A stretch of DNA of 37,537 nt from NCBI GenBank assembly GCA_910585285.1, contig CAJUDL010000035.1, forward strand, positions 1 through 37,537. Reading direction: 5' to 3'. Every line of letters begins with the position of its first letter. Position 1 is the first letter of the stretch. The DNA comes from an uncultured Muribaculaceae bacterium (GTDB taxonomy: Bacteria > Bacteroidota > Bacteroidia > Bacteroidales > Muribaculaceae). The translations under genes and the position numbers were made by a program. The notes below the pieces were generated by a model, which was not told where the DNA came from, did no database searches, and worked only from the letters and a program-made list of their open reading frames with translations. This document shows positions 26,429-33,166 of the stretch, in pieces.

Positions 26429-28324
26429 ATGACAGATGTAATCAGACTGTTGCCTGATTCCGTGGCAAATCAGATAGCCGCAGGCGAGGTGATACAACGT
26501 CCTTCGTCAGCAATAAAGGAGTTGGTGGAGAATGCTGTTGATGCTGGTGCCACCGACATCCGTGTCGTGGTCAAGGATGCCGGAAAAACTATGATCCAGG
26601 TGATTGATAACGGTTCCGGCATGTCGGAGACAGATGCCCGCATGGCGTTTGAACGTCATGCCACATCCAAGATCCGCAATGCTGAAGACCTTTTCTCGCT
26701 TCACACGATGGGATTTCGAGGGGAGGCACTTCCCTCAATATGTGCTATATCCGAAGTGGATGTCAAAACCCGCAGGGAAGGGGACAAGCTTGGTACTCAT
26801 CTGGTGATAGCCGGAAGTAAAGTGGAGAGTCAGGAACCATGTGTTTGTGAGAAAGGGACAGTCATCACGGTGAAAAAACTTTTTTTCAATGTGCCGGCTC
26901 GCCGTAAGTTTCTCAAAAGCGATAATGTGGAGCTTACCAATATTATCCGAGAGTTTGAACGGATGGCATTGGTCAACAATCATATCCGTTTAGGACTTGA
27001 TACAGGTAATCGTGTGCTTGATTTGCGTGCAGGTTCATTCAAGCAGAGAATCATAGATCTTTGGAAATCGAGCCTTGATAATCAACTTTTGCCAATCAAT
27101 GTCGACACCGCTTTGGTGAAGATCGAGGGATACGTGTCACGTCCTGAATATGCACGTCGCCGGAATCCATTGCAGTTTCTTATTGCCAATGGCAGAAATA
27201 TGCGTCATCCATATTTTCATAAAGCGGTGATAGGTTGTTATGACTCATTGATTGCGCCCGACACGCAGCCATGCTATTTCTTGAAATTTACAGTGGATCC
27301 GCAGAGTGTGGATGTTAACCGTAGTCCTACGAAAGATGAGATAAAATTCGAGTACGAACAGCAGATTTGGCCGATTCTTCAGGCTGCGGTGAAAGCAGCG
27401 CTTGGAAAGTTTGCAGCTGTGCCATCTATAGATTTTACCTCAGATGCCATCCCTGTGCGACCTCTGCGTGAAGGGGAATTACCCAAGGAGCCGGTGATCG
27501 AGATGCCTAAGAATTATAATCCTTTCAAGACGGAATATGAAAGAAAACCGTCTACTTCAAACTGGGAATCCCTTTATGAGAATTTCAAGCGCGGATCGGA
27601 TAATGTTAAAACAGACATCCCCGAATCTGAGCATGTTAGGGATTTTCAGCAGATAGGCAATGAGACGGTGACATTAGTTCCTGAACCAGATAGGGATGCT
27701 ATAGGTGGAGACTCTTTGTTTGATGAGGATCTGAAAGATAAGGTTACACCTCTATGCATGCAGTATGCCTCAAAATATATCATCACCTCCTCTCGCGATG
27801 GATTGATGATAATAGATCAGCATAGGGCTCACGTAAAGATTCTTTATGAAGAATATATTCGTAGGGTAGACAATATGGAAGTAGTGTCGCAGAGCGTGAT
27901 GTTTCCTGAGACGATCACGCTTGACGAATCGCAGCGCGCGGCATTGCTTGAGATTGATGATGACTTGAAGCGGCTTGGCTTTTCGCTTGAGTATGAATCG
28001 GGGGAAAACTGGCAGATTGTAGCACTCCCGGCAATGTTAAAGAAAGGGAGTCCCAAAGATATAGTTCTTAGAATACTGGATTCTGTGACCGAAGATTCCG
28101 CAAATTACGGTCTTGACGGAAGGGGAGAGGTGTCCATAACACAACGGGCGGCGTTGATGATGGCAAGATCATCAGCCATAAGGAGAGGCGAGAAACTGAC
28201 AGCTTCGGAGATGGAACATCTCTGCGCCGAACTTTTTGCACTCCCTGATCCTGTGTTTACACCCAATGGCAACCGCATCTTCTGTCTTCTTGATCAATCC
28301 CGCCTCGACTCTCTTTTCATGTAA
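26429..28324 (+). CDS. mutL: DNA mismatch repair protein MutL
   Basis: This 631-residue protein has the GHKL ATPase motifs ENAVDAGA with Glu34/Asn35, DNGSGM (60-65), ATSKI and GFRGEAL (95-101), an acidic linker, and a C-terminal dimerisation domain. MutL connects MutS mismatch recognition to strand processing. The endonuclease motif of MutL homologues, DQHA-x2-E-x4-E, is only partly kept here: DQH at 463-465 is present, but the first Glu position is Val. The late CPHGRP-type motif is replaced by TPNGNR. Latent nicking activity is therefore doubtful. The frame extends upstream to a GTG at 26420, but the ATG at 26429, 10 bases after the previous stop, is preferred. Confidence 0.95.
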   Translation: MTDVIRLLPDSVANQIAAGEVIQRPSSAIKELVENAVDAGATDIRVVVKDAGKTMIQVIDNGSGMSETDARMAFERHATSKIRNAEDLFSLHTMGFRGEALPSICAISEVDVKTRREGDKLGTHLVIAGSKVESQEPCVCEKGTVITVKKLFFNVPARRKFLKSDNVELTNIIREFERMALVNNHIRLGLDTGNRVLDLRAGSFKQRIIDLWKSSLDNQLLPINVDTALVKIEGYVSRPEYARRRNPLQFLIANGRNMRHPYFHKAVIGCYDSLIAPDTQPCYFLKFTVDPQSVDVNRSPTKDEIKFEYEQQIWPILQAAVKAALGKFAAVPSIDFTSDAIPVRPLREGELPKEPVIEMPKNYNPFKTEYERKPSTSNWESLYENFKRGSDNVKTDIPESEHVRDFQQIGNETVTLVPEPDRDAIGGDSLFDEDLKDKVTPLCMQYASKYIITSSRDGLMIIDQHRAHVKILYEEYIRRVDNMEVVSQSVMFPETITLDESQRAALLEIDDDLKRLGFSLEYESGENWQIVALPAMLKKGSPKDIVLRILDSVTEDSANYGLDGRGEVSITQRAALMMARSSAIRRGEKLTASEMEHLCAELFALPDPVFTPNGNRIFCLLDQSRLDSLFM

Positions 28325-28351
28325 AAGGGAATTGATCTTACGGCAATTAAA

Positions 28352-29131
28352 TTAGTCAAGGGTCTGGACACCTCCACCGTTCACCATCAAGGTCTGACCA
28401 CTGATCCATGCGGAGATGGGTGATGCAAAATACAATACTACGCCTGCAATGTCGGCTGTTTCGCCAAGACGTTTAATAGGAGTATGGGCAAGCATTTTTG
28501 CTTCGATTTCCGGTGTGAGTACAGATGAAAGGGCATTTGTCCTTGTAGCACCGGGACCGACATTGTTGATACGCACGCCCATCGGACCATAATCGTAGGC
28601 AAGGTTTGTGGCGAGATGGTTTAAGGCTGCTTTTGATGAAGCGTATATCGCCATCCCGGCTTCACTATTGATACTGCTCATCGAAGTGATGTTTATAATG
28701 CTGCCATATCCCGACTGCTTCATATATGGAGCAACCAGTTTGCAGAGCTGCCAAGGTGCGAAAACATTGATAGCGTAGATGCGTTTCACATAAGACATGT
28801 CTATCTTATAAGGATTCTCTCTGCCTCCACCTCCCATTCCGACATTATTGACAAGGATATTTATTGTGCCATAAGTATTGACTGCGAAATCAGTCAAGTT
28901 TTTCAGATCGTCATCCACAAGCACATTGCATGCCACAGGAGTAGCTTTGCCTCCATCCTTAGATATTGTATCAGCAACATTTTTGGCTTTCTCAAAAGAG
29001 AGGTCACTGACAACAACACTCGCGCCGGCTGCTGCGAGTATTTCACAACTGGCTTTGCCTATGCCGTCGCCACCGCCGGTGACAACCGCAACCTTCCCAG
29101 AAAGGTCGAAAAGTTTTTCAATATCCATCAT
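28352..29131 (-). CDS. Short-chain dehydrogenase, 7-alpha-hydroxysteroid dehydrogenase-like
   Basis: This 259-residue SDR has the cofactor loop TGGGDGIG (18-25), NNVG (95-98), and catalytic Ser150, Tyr163 and Lys167 at classical spacing. Asp43 after the second strand favours NAD over NADP. The C-terminal half closely resembles my memory of E. coli HdhA, the bile-acid 7-alpha-hydroxysteroid dehydrogenase, including YASSKAA, a TPEIE-KML-HTPI-RLG stretch and the GGGVQ ending. A role in oxidising bile acids such as cholate is plausible for a gut bacterium, but other SDR substrates are possible. It is convergent with mutL (27 bases apart) and divergent from ogt. Two ATG codons, at 29131 and 29128, are possible starts. 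Confidence 0.85.
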   Translation of the reverse strand: MMDIEKLFDLSGKVAVVTGGGDGIGKASCEILAAAGASVVVSDLSFEKAKNVADTISKDGGKATPVACNVLVDDDLKNLTDFAVNTYGTINILVNNVGMGGGGRENPYKIDMSYVKRIYAINVFAPWQLCKLVAPYMKQSGYGSIINITSMSSINSEAGMAIYASSKAALNHLATNLAYDYGPMGVRINNVGPGATRTNALSSVLTPEIEAKMLAHTPIKRLGETADIAGVVLYFASPISAWISGQTLMVNGGGVQTLD

Positions 29132-29136
29132 ACTTA

Positions 29137-29173
29137 AATAACAACAAATTCATTTAAAGAGTTGGTTGTTATT
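29137..29173. promoter_or_regulatory. Inverted repeat just upstream of the SDR gene
   Basis: AATAACAAC and GTTGTTATT, 9 bp each, are separated by 19 bases, beginning 6 bases before the SDR start codon. It may be an operator for a dimeric regulator or a leader hairpin. No clear promoter box for the SDR gene was recognised. Confidence 0.3.
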
Positions 29174-29306
29174 TGTCAAAGGTTGGTAAACTGTTTGGCA
29201 AATTCGATTCGGACTCCAAGCATGGATAATCTTCGGAGTCAATTCTATATAGCCTGATACGCCGCCGACTTTGCAGGAGTTTACTTTTATCTTATAAGGC
29301 TTATTG

Positions 29307-29338
29307 TTTGCATAAGTTTTTTACTCGTTGTAATTTTG
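29307..29338 (+). promoter_or_regulatory. Promoter of ogt
   Basis: TTTG (29307-29310), exactly 20 bases, then TAATTTTG (29331-29338). It lies 30 bases before the ATG at 29369, which supports that start over the upstream ATG at 29308. Confidence 0.8.
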
Positions 29339-29368
29339 CAGGTGTAAAACAGGAAACAACATCATCAA

Positions 29369-29902
29369 ATGCAGAATATAATAACGAGAAAATACGAAGC
29401 GCCATGTGGTGTTCTTGTGCTCGGCTCTTTGGGCGACAAGTTGTGTCTTTGCGACTGGCAGGTGGAAAGACATCGCGAGTATGTAGATAAAAGGCTATGT
29501 CGCGTGCTTGATGCTGAGTTTATAGAGGGAACATCTACGGTGATAGATAACGCTGTGGCTCAACTTGATGAATATTTTGCCGGCAAACGAATGGAGTTTG
29601 ATATTCCATTACTGTTTGCGGGCACTGATTTTCAGAAAAAGGTGTGGAATGCACTTCTCTCTATACCGTTTGGAAAAACGATATCATACGGGGAGATGGC
29701 TCGCCAGATAGGTATGCCGAAAGCTGTGCGTGCCGTAGCTAACGCAAATGGAGCAAATTCATTATCCATATTCGCGCCATGCCATCGTGTGATAGGGAGT
29801 GACAACACCCTCACCGGTTACGGAGGTGGACTTGCTACAAAAGAATATCTACTGAAGTTGGAGAAAGCGATGCTGCCAAGACTTTCCAACGCAGATAAAT
29901 AA
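29369..29902 (+). CDS. ogt: Methylated-DNA-[protein]-cysteine S-methyltransferase
   Basis: This 177-residue DNA repair protein transfers alkyl groups from O6-alkylguanine to its own cysteine. The active site is PCHRVIG with Cys138. FQKKVWNALLSIPFGKTISYGEMA and the RAVANANGAN recognition-helix region are typical of the DNA-binding domain. The N-terminal domain is of the short Ogt type, without the Ada zinc site. It has its own promoter and no partner gene. Confidence 0.94.
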   Translation: MQNIITRKYEAPCGVLVLGSLGDKLCLCDWQVERHREYVDKRLCRVLDAEFIEGTSTVIDNAVAQLDEYFAGKRMEFDIPLLFAGTDFQKKVWNALLSIPFGKTISYGEMARQIGMPKAVRAVANANGANSLSIFAPCHRVIGSDNTLTGYGGGLATKEYLLKLEKAMLPRLSNADK

Positions 29903-30015
29903 GTGGTTATTGGGTGGTTTTGGGTGGTTGGTGATAATACCTACCCCTAAAGGGTAGTTATGCAACATCATCGATTATGGCATCAAGATTGCAGTCCATA
30001 ATTCAGTCAATACTA
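29903..30015. other. Intergenic region with small inverted repeats
   Basis: Just after ogt are near-repeats of GGGTGGTT, then CTACCC-GGGTAG (29941-29957) and ATTATGG-CCATAAT (29974-30002). They may end the convergent ogt and small acidic ORF transcripts, but T-tracts are missing. Confidence 0.25.
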
Positions 30016-30213
30016 CTAAAAATCATCATCTATCATATCGTAGTCATCATATTCATCATACTCATCATGGAAATCATTGTATGATTGTGAATAGTCATAG
30101 TCTTGGGGATCATAACGAGAGTAGTCGTTACCAAGTTTTGCTTCGGTGTGTTTATGTGATCCCAACAGCCAGTGAAACAGGAAAAACTCACCGATGTAAT
30201 TCCAAATTTTCAT
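30016..30213 (-). CDS. Small acidic hypothetical protein
   Basis: This 65-residue protein has an aromatic, hydrophobic start (MKIWNYIGEFFLFHWLLGS), long enough to lie on or in a membrane. An extremely acidic Asp/Tyr-rich tail follows (repeats of DEYDEYDDYD), ending in DDDF. It is 46 bases downstream of the 49-residue ORF on the same strand, so the two are probably co-transcribed. The bipartite form looks like small conserved proteins I remember from Bacteroidales, without known function. Tyr/Asp-rich tails can bind cations or mimic nucleic acid; that is speculation. Confidence 0.6.
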   Translation of the reverse strand: MKIWNYIGEFFLFHWLLGSHKHTEAKLGNDYSRYDPQDYDYSQSYNDFHDEYDEYDDYDMIDDDF

Positions 30214-30259
30214 AATTCAATTATTTAAAGATAGGGGGCAGTCTTGCAAAGCATTCTGA

Positions 30260-30409
30260 TTATTCGAATCTCCGAACATGTCGCTCGGCGGCTCGCCGGC
30301 TGCTTTCGCGGGCATCCTCGGCTACCTCTCGCATAATCTGAGCCATGCGCTCGTCGCCTGGTTCCTCCATCGACGTAAGTCGATAACTATTCATCTGCTC
30401 TTCCGACAT
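30260..30409 (-). CDS. Small conserved-looking ORF, 49 residues
   Basis: The ORF encodes a charged helical protein beginning MSEEQMNSYRLTSMEEPG, followed by a helix rich in Arg, Glu and Ala (about 20-49) and ending RRFE. It has no signal or catalytic motif. Its start region is repeated, with a stop codon at the third position, at about 36544-36615, so this is the intact copy of a duplicated gene start. The DNA is preceded by a promoter-like box (30515-30522) and a foldable leader. The small acidic ORF follows after 46 bases. Function unknown. Confidence 0.6.
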   Translation of the reverse strand: MSEEQMNSYRLTSMEEPGDERMAQIMREVAEDARESSRRAAERHVRRFE

Positions 30410-30430
30410 AATATAATCTTTTCTTATTCA
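30360..30430. repeat. Direct repeat, copy A (start of the 49-residue ORF)
   Basis: About 71 bases align with 36544-36615 in the same orientation, including an identical 19-base stretch (30378-30396 and 36562-36580). The copies flank the DUF262 operon and its degraded upstream genes. Differences are mostly substitutions, so the duplication is not recent. Confidence 0.7.
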
Positions 30431-30434
30431 ATGT

Positions 30435-30515
30435 TAACCTTTAGCTTGCGATAGTTCAGTAGCGAATGTCGACCAAAGGTTAGTTCGCGGTGCCAACGGC
30501 AATTGAATCTATCGC
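30435..30515 (-). ncRNA. Candidate structured leader with a pseudoknot
   Basis: On the minus strand, GCGATAG-A-TTCA (30515-30504) can pair with TGAACTATCGC (30458-30448). Inside are a 4-bp hairpin (30491-30501, loop 3) and a 5-bp hairpin GCGAA/TTCGC (30462-30488) with a 17-base loop. Eight bases of that loop (30475-30482) are exactly complementary to 30435-30442, just outside the main stem, so a pseudoknot is possible. It precedes the 49-residue ORF and is absent from the repeat copy at 36620. Caution: the -7 box overlaps the outer end of the main stem, so the first bases may not be transcribed from that promoter. Confidence 0.4.
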
Positions 30516-30522
30516 AAAATTA
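30515..30522 (-). promoter_or_regulatory. Promoter -7 box before the 49-residue ORF
   Basis: On the minus strand this is TAATTTTG, preceded by a T-run, as in the homologous box of the other repeat copy (TAACTTTG). No good -33 element was found at 19-21 bases. Confidence 0.45.
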
Positions 30523-30571
30523 CAAAAAAGTCTGAACCAACTATCTTTTGTGTATTATACTCACGGCTCTT

Positions 30572-33166
30572 TCATTTAAGATTATAGTATTCTGTTTTAT
30601 ATCGCTCTATCGTTAGTTTCATTGTTGATACAAATATATCAATATCATTAACTATTGAAGTTGTGTCATCTTCTGTAATGACATATTCACCAATGCCCTC
30701 ACCCCAACGAATCTCGCAGTTGTGGTTAGGTATGCTTATAACTAAACCATGAGAACCAATCGACTTTGAATCTTGCAATTCGACAATTACATCATTCATC
30801 CACTTTTTCTCTTCTTTATTATAGAAAACATCAGCAGCCAGTGATTTGACATATCTTAGCATTGGATCAAAGCAATGGCTATCAGTTGTCTTTTGCTGAG
30901 CAAAAATGATATGTCCTTTATCTTCATAGAATCTCTTTCTCCAAGATTCCCAGATAATATGAGGACGCTGTTTGAAATACTTTACCCATCCTGTGTTGTT
31001 TGTTGACTCAATGGTATGTTTGCAGAAGTCCTCCAATGTAGCTTGGGCATTCCAATCAATCCAAGTCTTTATGAACACACGAACAGCTTCACCAAACTCT
31101 GGTTCCTCTCGCAAATAACGCTTCATACTGTTGTCTCGATCTCTATTAAACTCATAGAGCCGATTCTTCGATTTCCAGCAATCCGGCTGTAAGCATAACA
31201 TGGCGTTATAATATAGCTCTTGTTTATCCCATTGTCTATCAAGATTTATCCACTTTGTCAAGCAATTAGAATAGCCAATAAATGTAACAAGATTACCATT
31301 TGCCCAATGTAACAGACATCGTATTTGTCCCCATAAATATGGATTCTTTTCTGCATTTCGTATGGCATCTGTCCATGAAACATTAATAGTATTTTCGTTG
31401 TCGATTAGTCGCAGTTTTGCCTTATACTCTTCTTCCTCTAAAGACTTATTGTCAATACCCTTGTATGGATGATTAAGTTGTTTGAGGAATAACAATACCG
31501 CAGCATTGTTTTCATAAAGGACTATACCATTATCTTCATGATAGTCTTTCATTTCCAAAGCCATCCTGGATACAGCTCCAAATGCATCAGAAGCATCCTC
31601 TCGTTTATTGATTCGGTCAGTATTGTTATTGAACTTAAATACGTTTCGAGACATACGTGTCCATTCCTCAAAGTTCAAGCACCAAGCCTCCGAGTTGGGT
31701 TTATATGGGTAGAGCTTAAGAAAGCATTGCAATGAATACAATGTAGCAAGGCTATCGTTACTGATGTTATCGCTAACTAAATGAGAAAAATAAGTATAGT
31801 CATTGTTATCAAAAAACGAATCTAGAGGCAATAATGTTGTTACATCCGTATATTGCCCATCACCTTTATCAATAATCCATAGGTTCATATCATTAATGAG
31901 CTCCTTGAAATCAATGATTGTGCAATAAGAAGGCAATATGTTGCTGTCACTACTTCTCCAGTCAACAAGGTGGTTTTGGTATGCGATTAACAAATCATCT
32001 AGATCGGATTCATTAACCTTATATGAAGACTCAAACAGGGTTTCATGCAAATTATATATCCGCTTCTTCCTGATTTCATACATGCGCATTGCTTCCTCGT
32101 TGTTATCATCTGGCTTCTCAAATTCATTCGACAAATCTATGACAGGTACTTTTGCAAACAACTGCATTGCAATCATACGCAACAGAAATATTTTCAATCT
32201 TTTTTCAGTTTCCATTGCAGCGGCAAGTCTTTCTTTTTTATTATCATCAGAAGGAATCTGCGCCATAACTGCACTTGCATACTTTTGCCAAAACAAATCT
32301 ATCCACTTCCCATCCATATTCTCACGCCAAGCATGCTCTATGTATGAATCAGCAAGTTTATTACCATCACGATTTATTTCGTTTTGCTGCAACTGAATTT
32401 CTTCCTCAAGTGTTGATTTTAACTTGTCAAAATCAGAGAGAAGCTTTCCTCTTGCATTCATCTTGATAAACAACTCATCAGACATGCCCATATCGCCTAA
32501 GTCAAGATGATTAAAGGAGATATTGTTCAATCTCGCCTGACAGGCATCCATGTCCAGTGTCCAATCCATCTGCTCGCATACGGTGTCTATCATTACAAGC
32601 ATAGAATTGATGGTAGGATCAAAACGCCATCCCCACTGAAACCAATCTCTATTTTGGATAATTTCAGATGGTGTATAGATATGTGCTTTCATTTTTGAGG
32701 CATCACGCTGCTCCTCTGGCTTACTTCTTTCTTCATCAGCTTTTTTCTTTGACTCTTTTGTCTTTTCAGAAGCTTCATCCACAAACTGCTTTGCGTTATG
32801 GTGAACCAATTCTTTACAGAATGCCTCTGAGGTATTACGAGTTTCATATGTCAATATAGATTCGCCTTCGGCTGTTTGCAAATCTACGCCTAGTACCCAA
32901 TGAAGGATGAACAATGTAGTCAAACGCTGCTGACCATCTAGAGGTTCAAAAGTGTCTTTTCTATCACTACCATATACAAAGTCAAGTTGAGTTTCAGTCT
33001 TCTTACCTGTGACTACAAGCAAAAGGCTACGTACGAAGTGGTTGCGGATTTCGTTTACCACCTTGTGCTTACGTCCCTGTGCATAGTCACGCTGTATCTG
33101 TGGTATGCGTATCTTACCTTTCTTTATAAGGTCTGCGAAACACATTTTATCTATATTATTGTTCAT
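30572..33166 (-). CDS. Large DUF262 domain protein, no recognised nuclease domain
   Basis: From the ATG at 33166 this is 864 residues. The N-terminal DUF262 domain has IPQIQRDYAQGR (21-32), DGQQR (77-81) and MSDELFIKMNARGKLLSDFD (228-247). In GmrS and SspE the DUF262 domain binds and hydrolyses nucleotides and contacts modified DNA. A highly charged segment (about 131-160, rich in Lys and Glu) lies inside the domain. The rest, about 600 residues, is rich in Trp and charged residues, with no visible HNH, PD-(D/E)XK or GIY-YIG motif. Its start overlaps the end of the upstream DUF262-DUF1524 gene by 11 bases. A longer frame to 33211 would overlap more and is less likely. Confidence 0.88.
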   Translation of the reverse strand: MNNNIDKMCFADLIKKGKIRIPQIQRDYAQGRKHKVVNEIRNHFVRSLLLVVTGKKTETQLDFVYGSDRKDTFEPLDGQQRLTTLFILHWVLGVDLQTAEGESILTYETRNTSEAFCKELVHHNAKQFVDEASEKTKESKKKADEERSKPEEQRDASKMKAHIYTPSEIIQNRDWFQWGWRFDPTINSMLVMIDTVCEQMDWTLDMDACQARLNNISFNHLDLGDMGMSDELFIKMNARGKLLSDFDKLKSTLEEEIQLQQNEINRDGNKLADSYIEHAWRENMDGKWIDLFWQKYASAVMAQIPSDDNKKERLAAAMETEKRLKIFLLRMIAMQLFAKVPVIDLSNEFEKPDDNNEEAMRMYEIRKKRIYNLHETLFESSYKVNESDLDDLLIAYQNHLVDWRSSDSNILPSYCTIIDFKELINDMNLWIIDKGDGQYTDVTTLLPLDSFFDNNDYTYFSHLVSDNISNDSLATLYSLQCFLKLYPYKPNSEAWCLNFEEWTRMSRNVFKFNNNTDRINKREDASDAFGAVSRMALEMKDYHEDNGIVLYENNAAVLLFLKQLNHPYKGIDNKSLEEEEYKAKLRLIDNENTINVSWTDAIRNAEKNPYLWGQIRCLLHWANGNLVTFIGYSNCLTKWINLDRQWDKQELYYNAMLCLQPDCWKSKNRLYEFNRDRDNSMKRYLREEPEFGEAVRVFIKTWIDWNAQATLEDFCKHTIESTNNTGWVKYFKQRPHIIWESWRKRFYEDKGHIIFAQQKTTDSHCFDPMLRYVKSLAADVFYNKEEKKWMNDVIVELQDSKSIGSHGLVISIPNHNCEIRWGEGIGEYVITEDDTTSIVNDIDIFVSTMKLTIERYKTEYYNLK

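Noticed and set aside
29308..29490. A 60-codon plus-strand frame before and over the ogt start
   Set aside because: It starts upstream of the predicted ogt transcript start and overlaps ogt in another frame; the product resembles nothing.
30448..30515. tRNA-like shape (7-bp closing stem) in the foldable leader
   Set aside because: No T-arm consensus, no anticodon arm of proper size, and the length between stems (68 bases) does not fit a tRNA.
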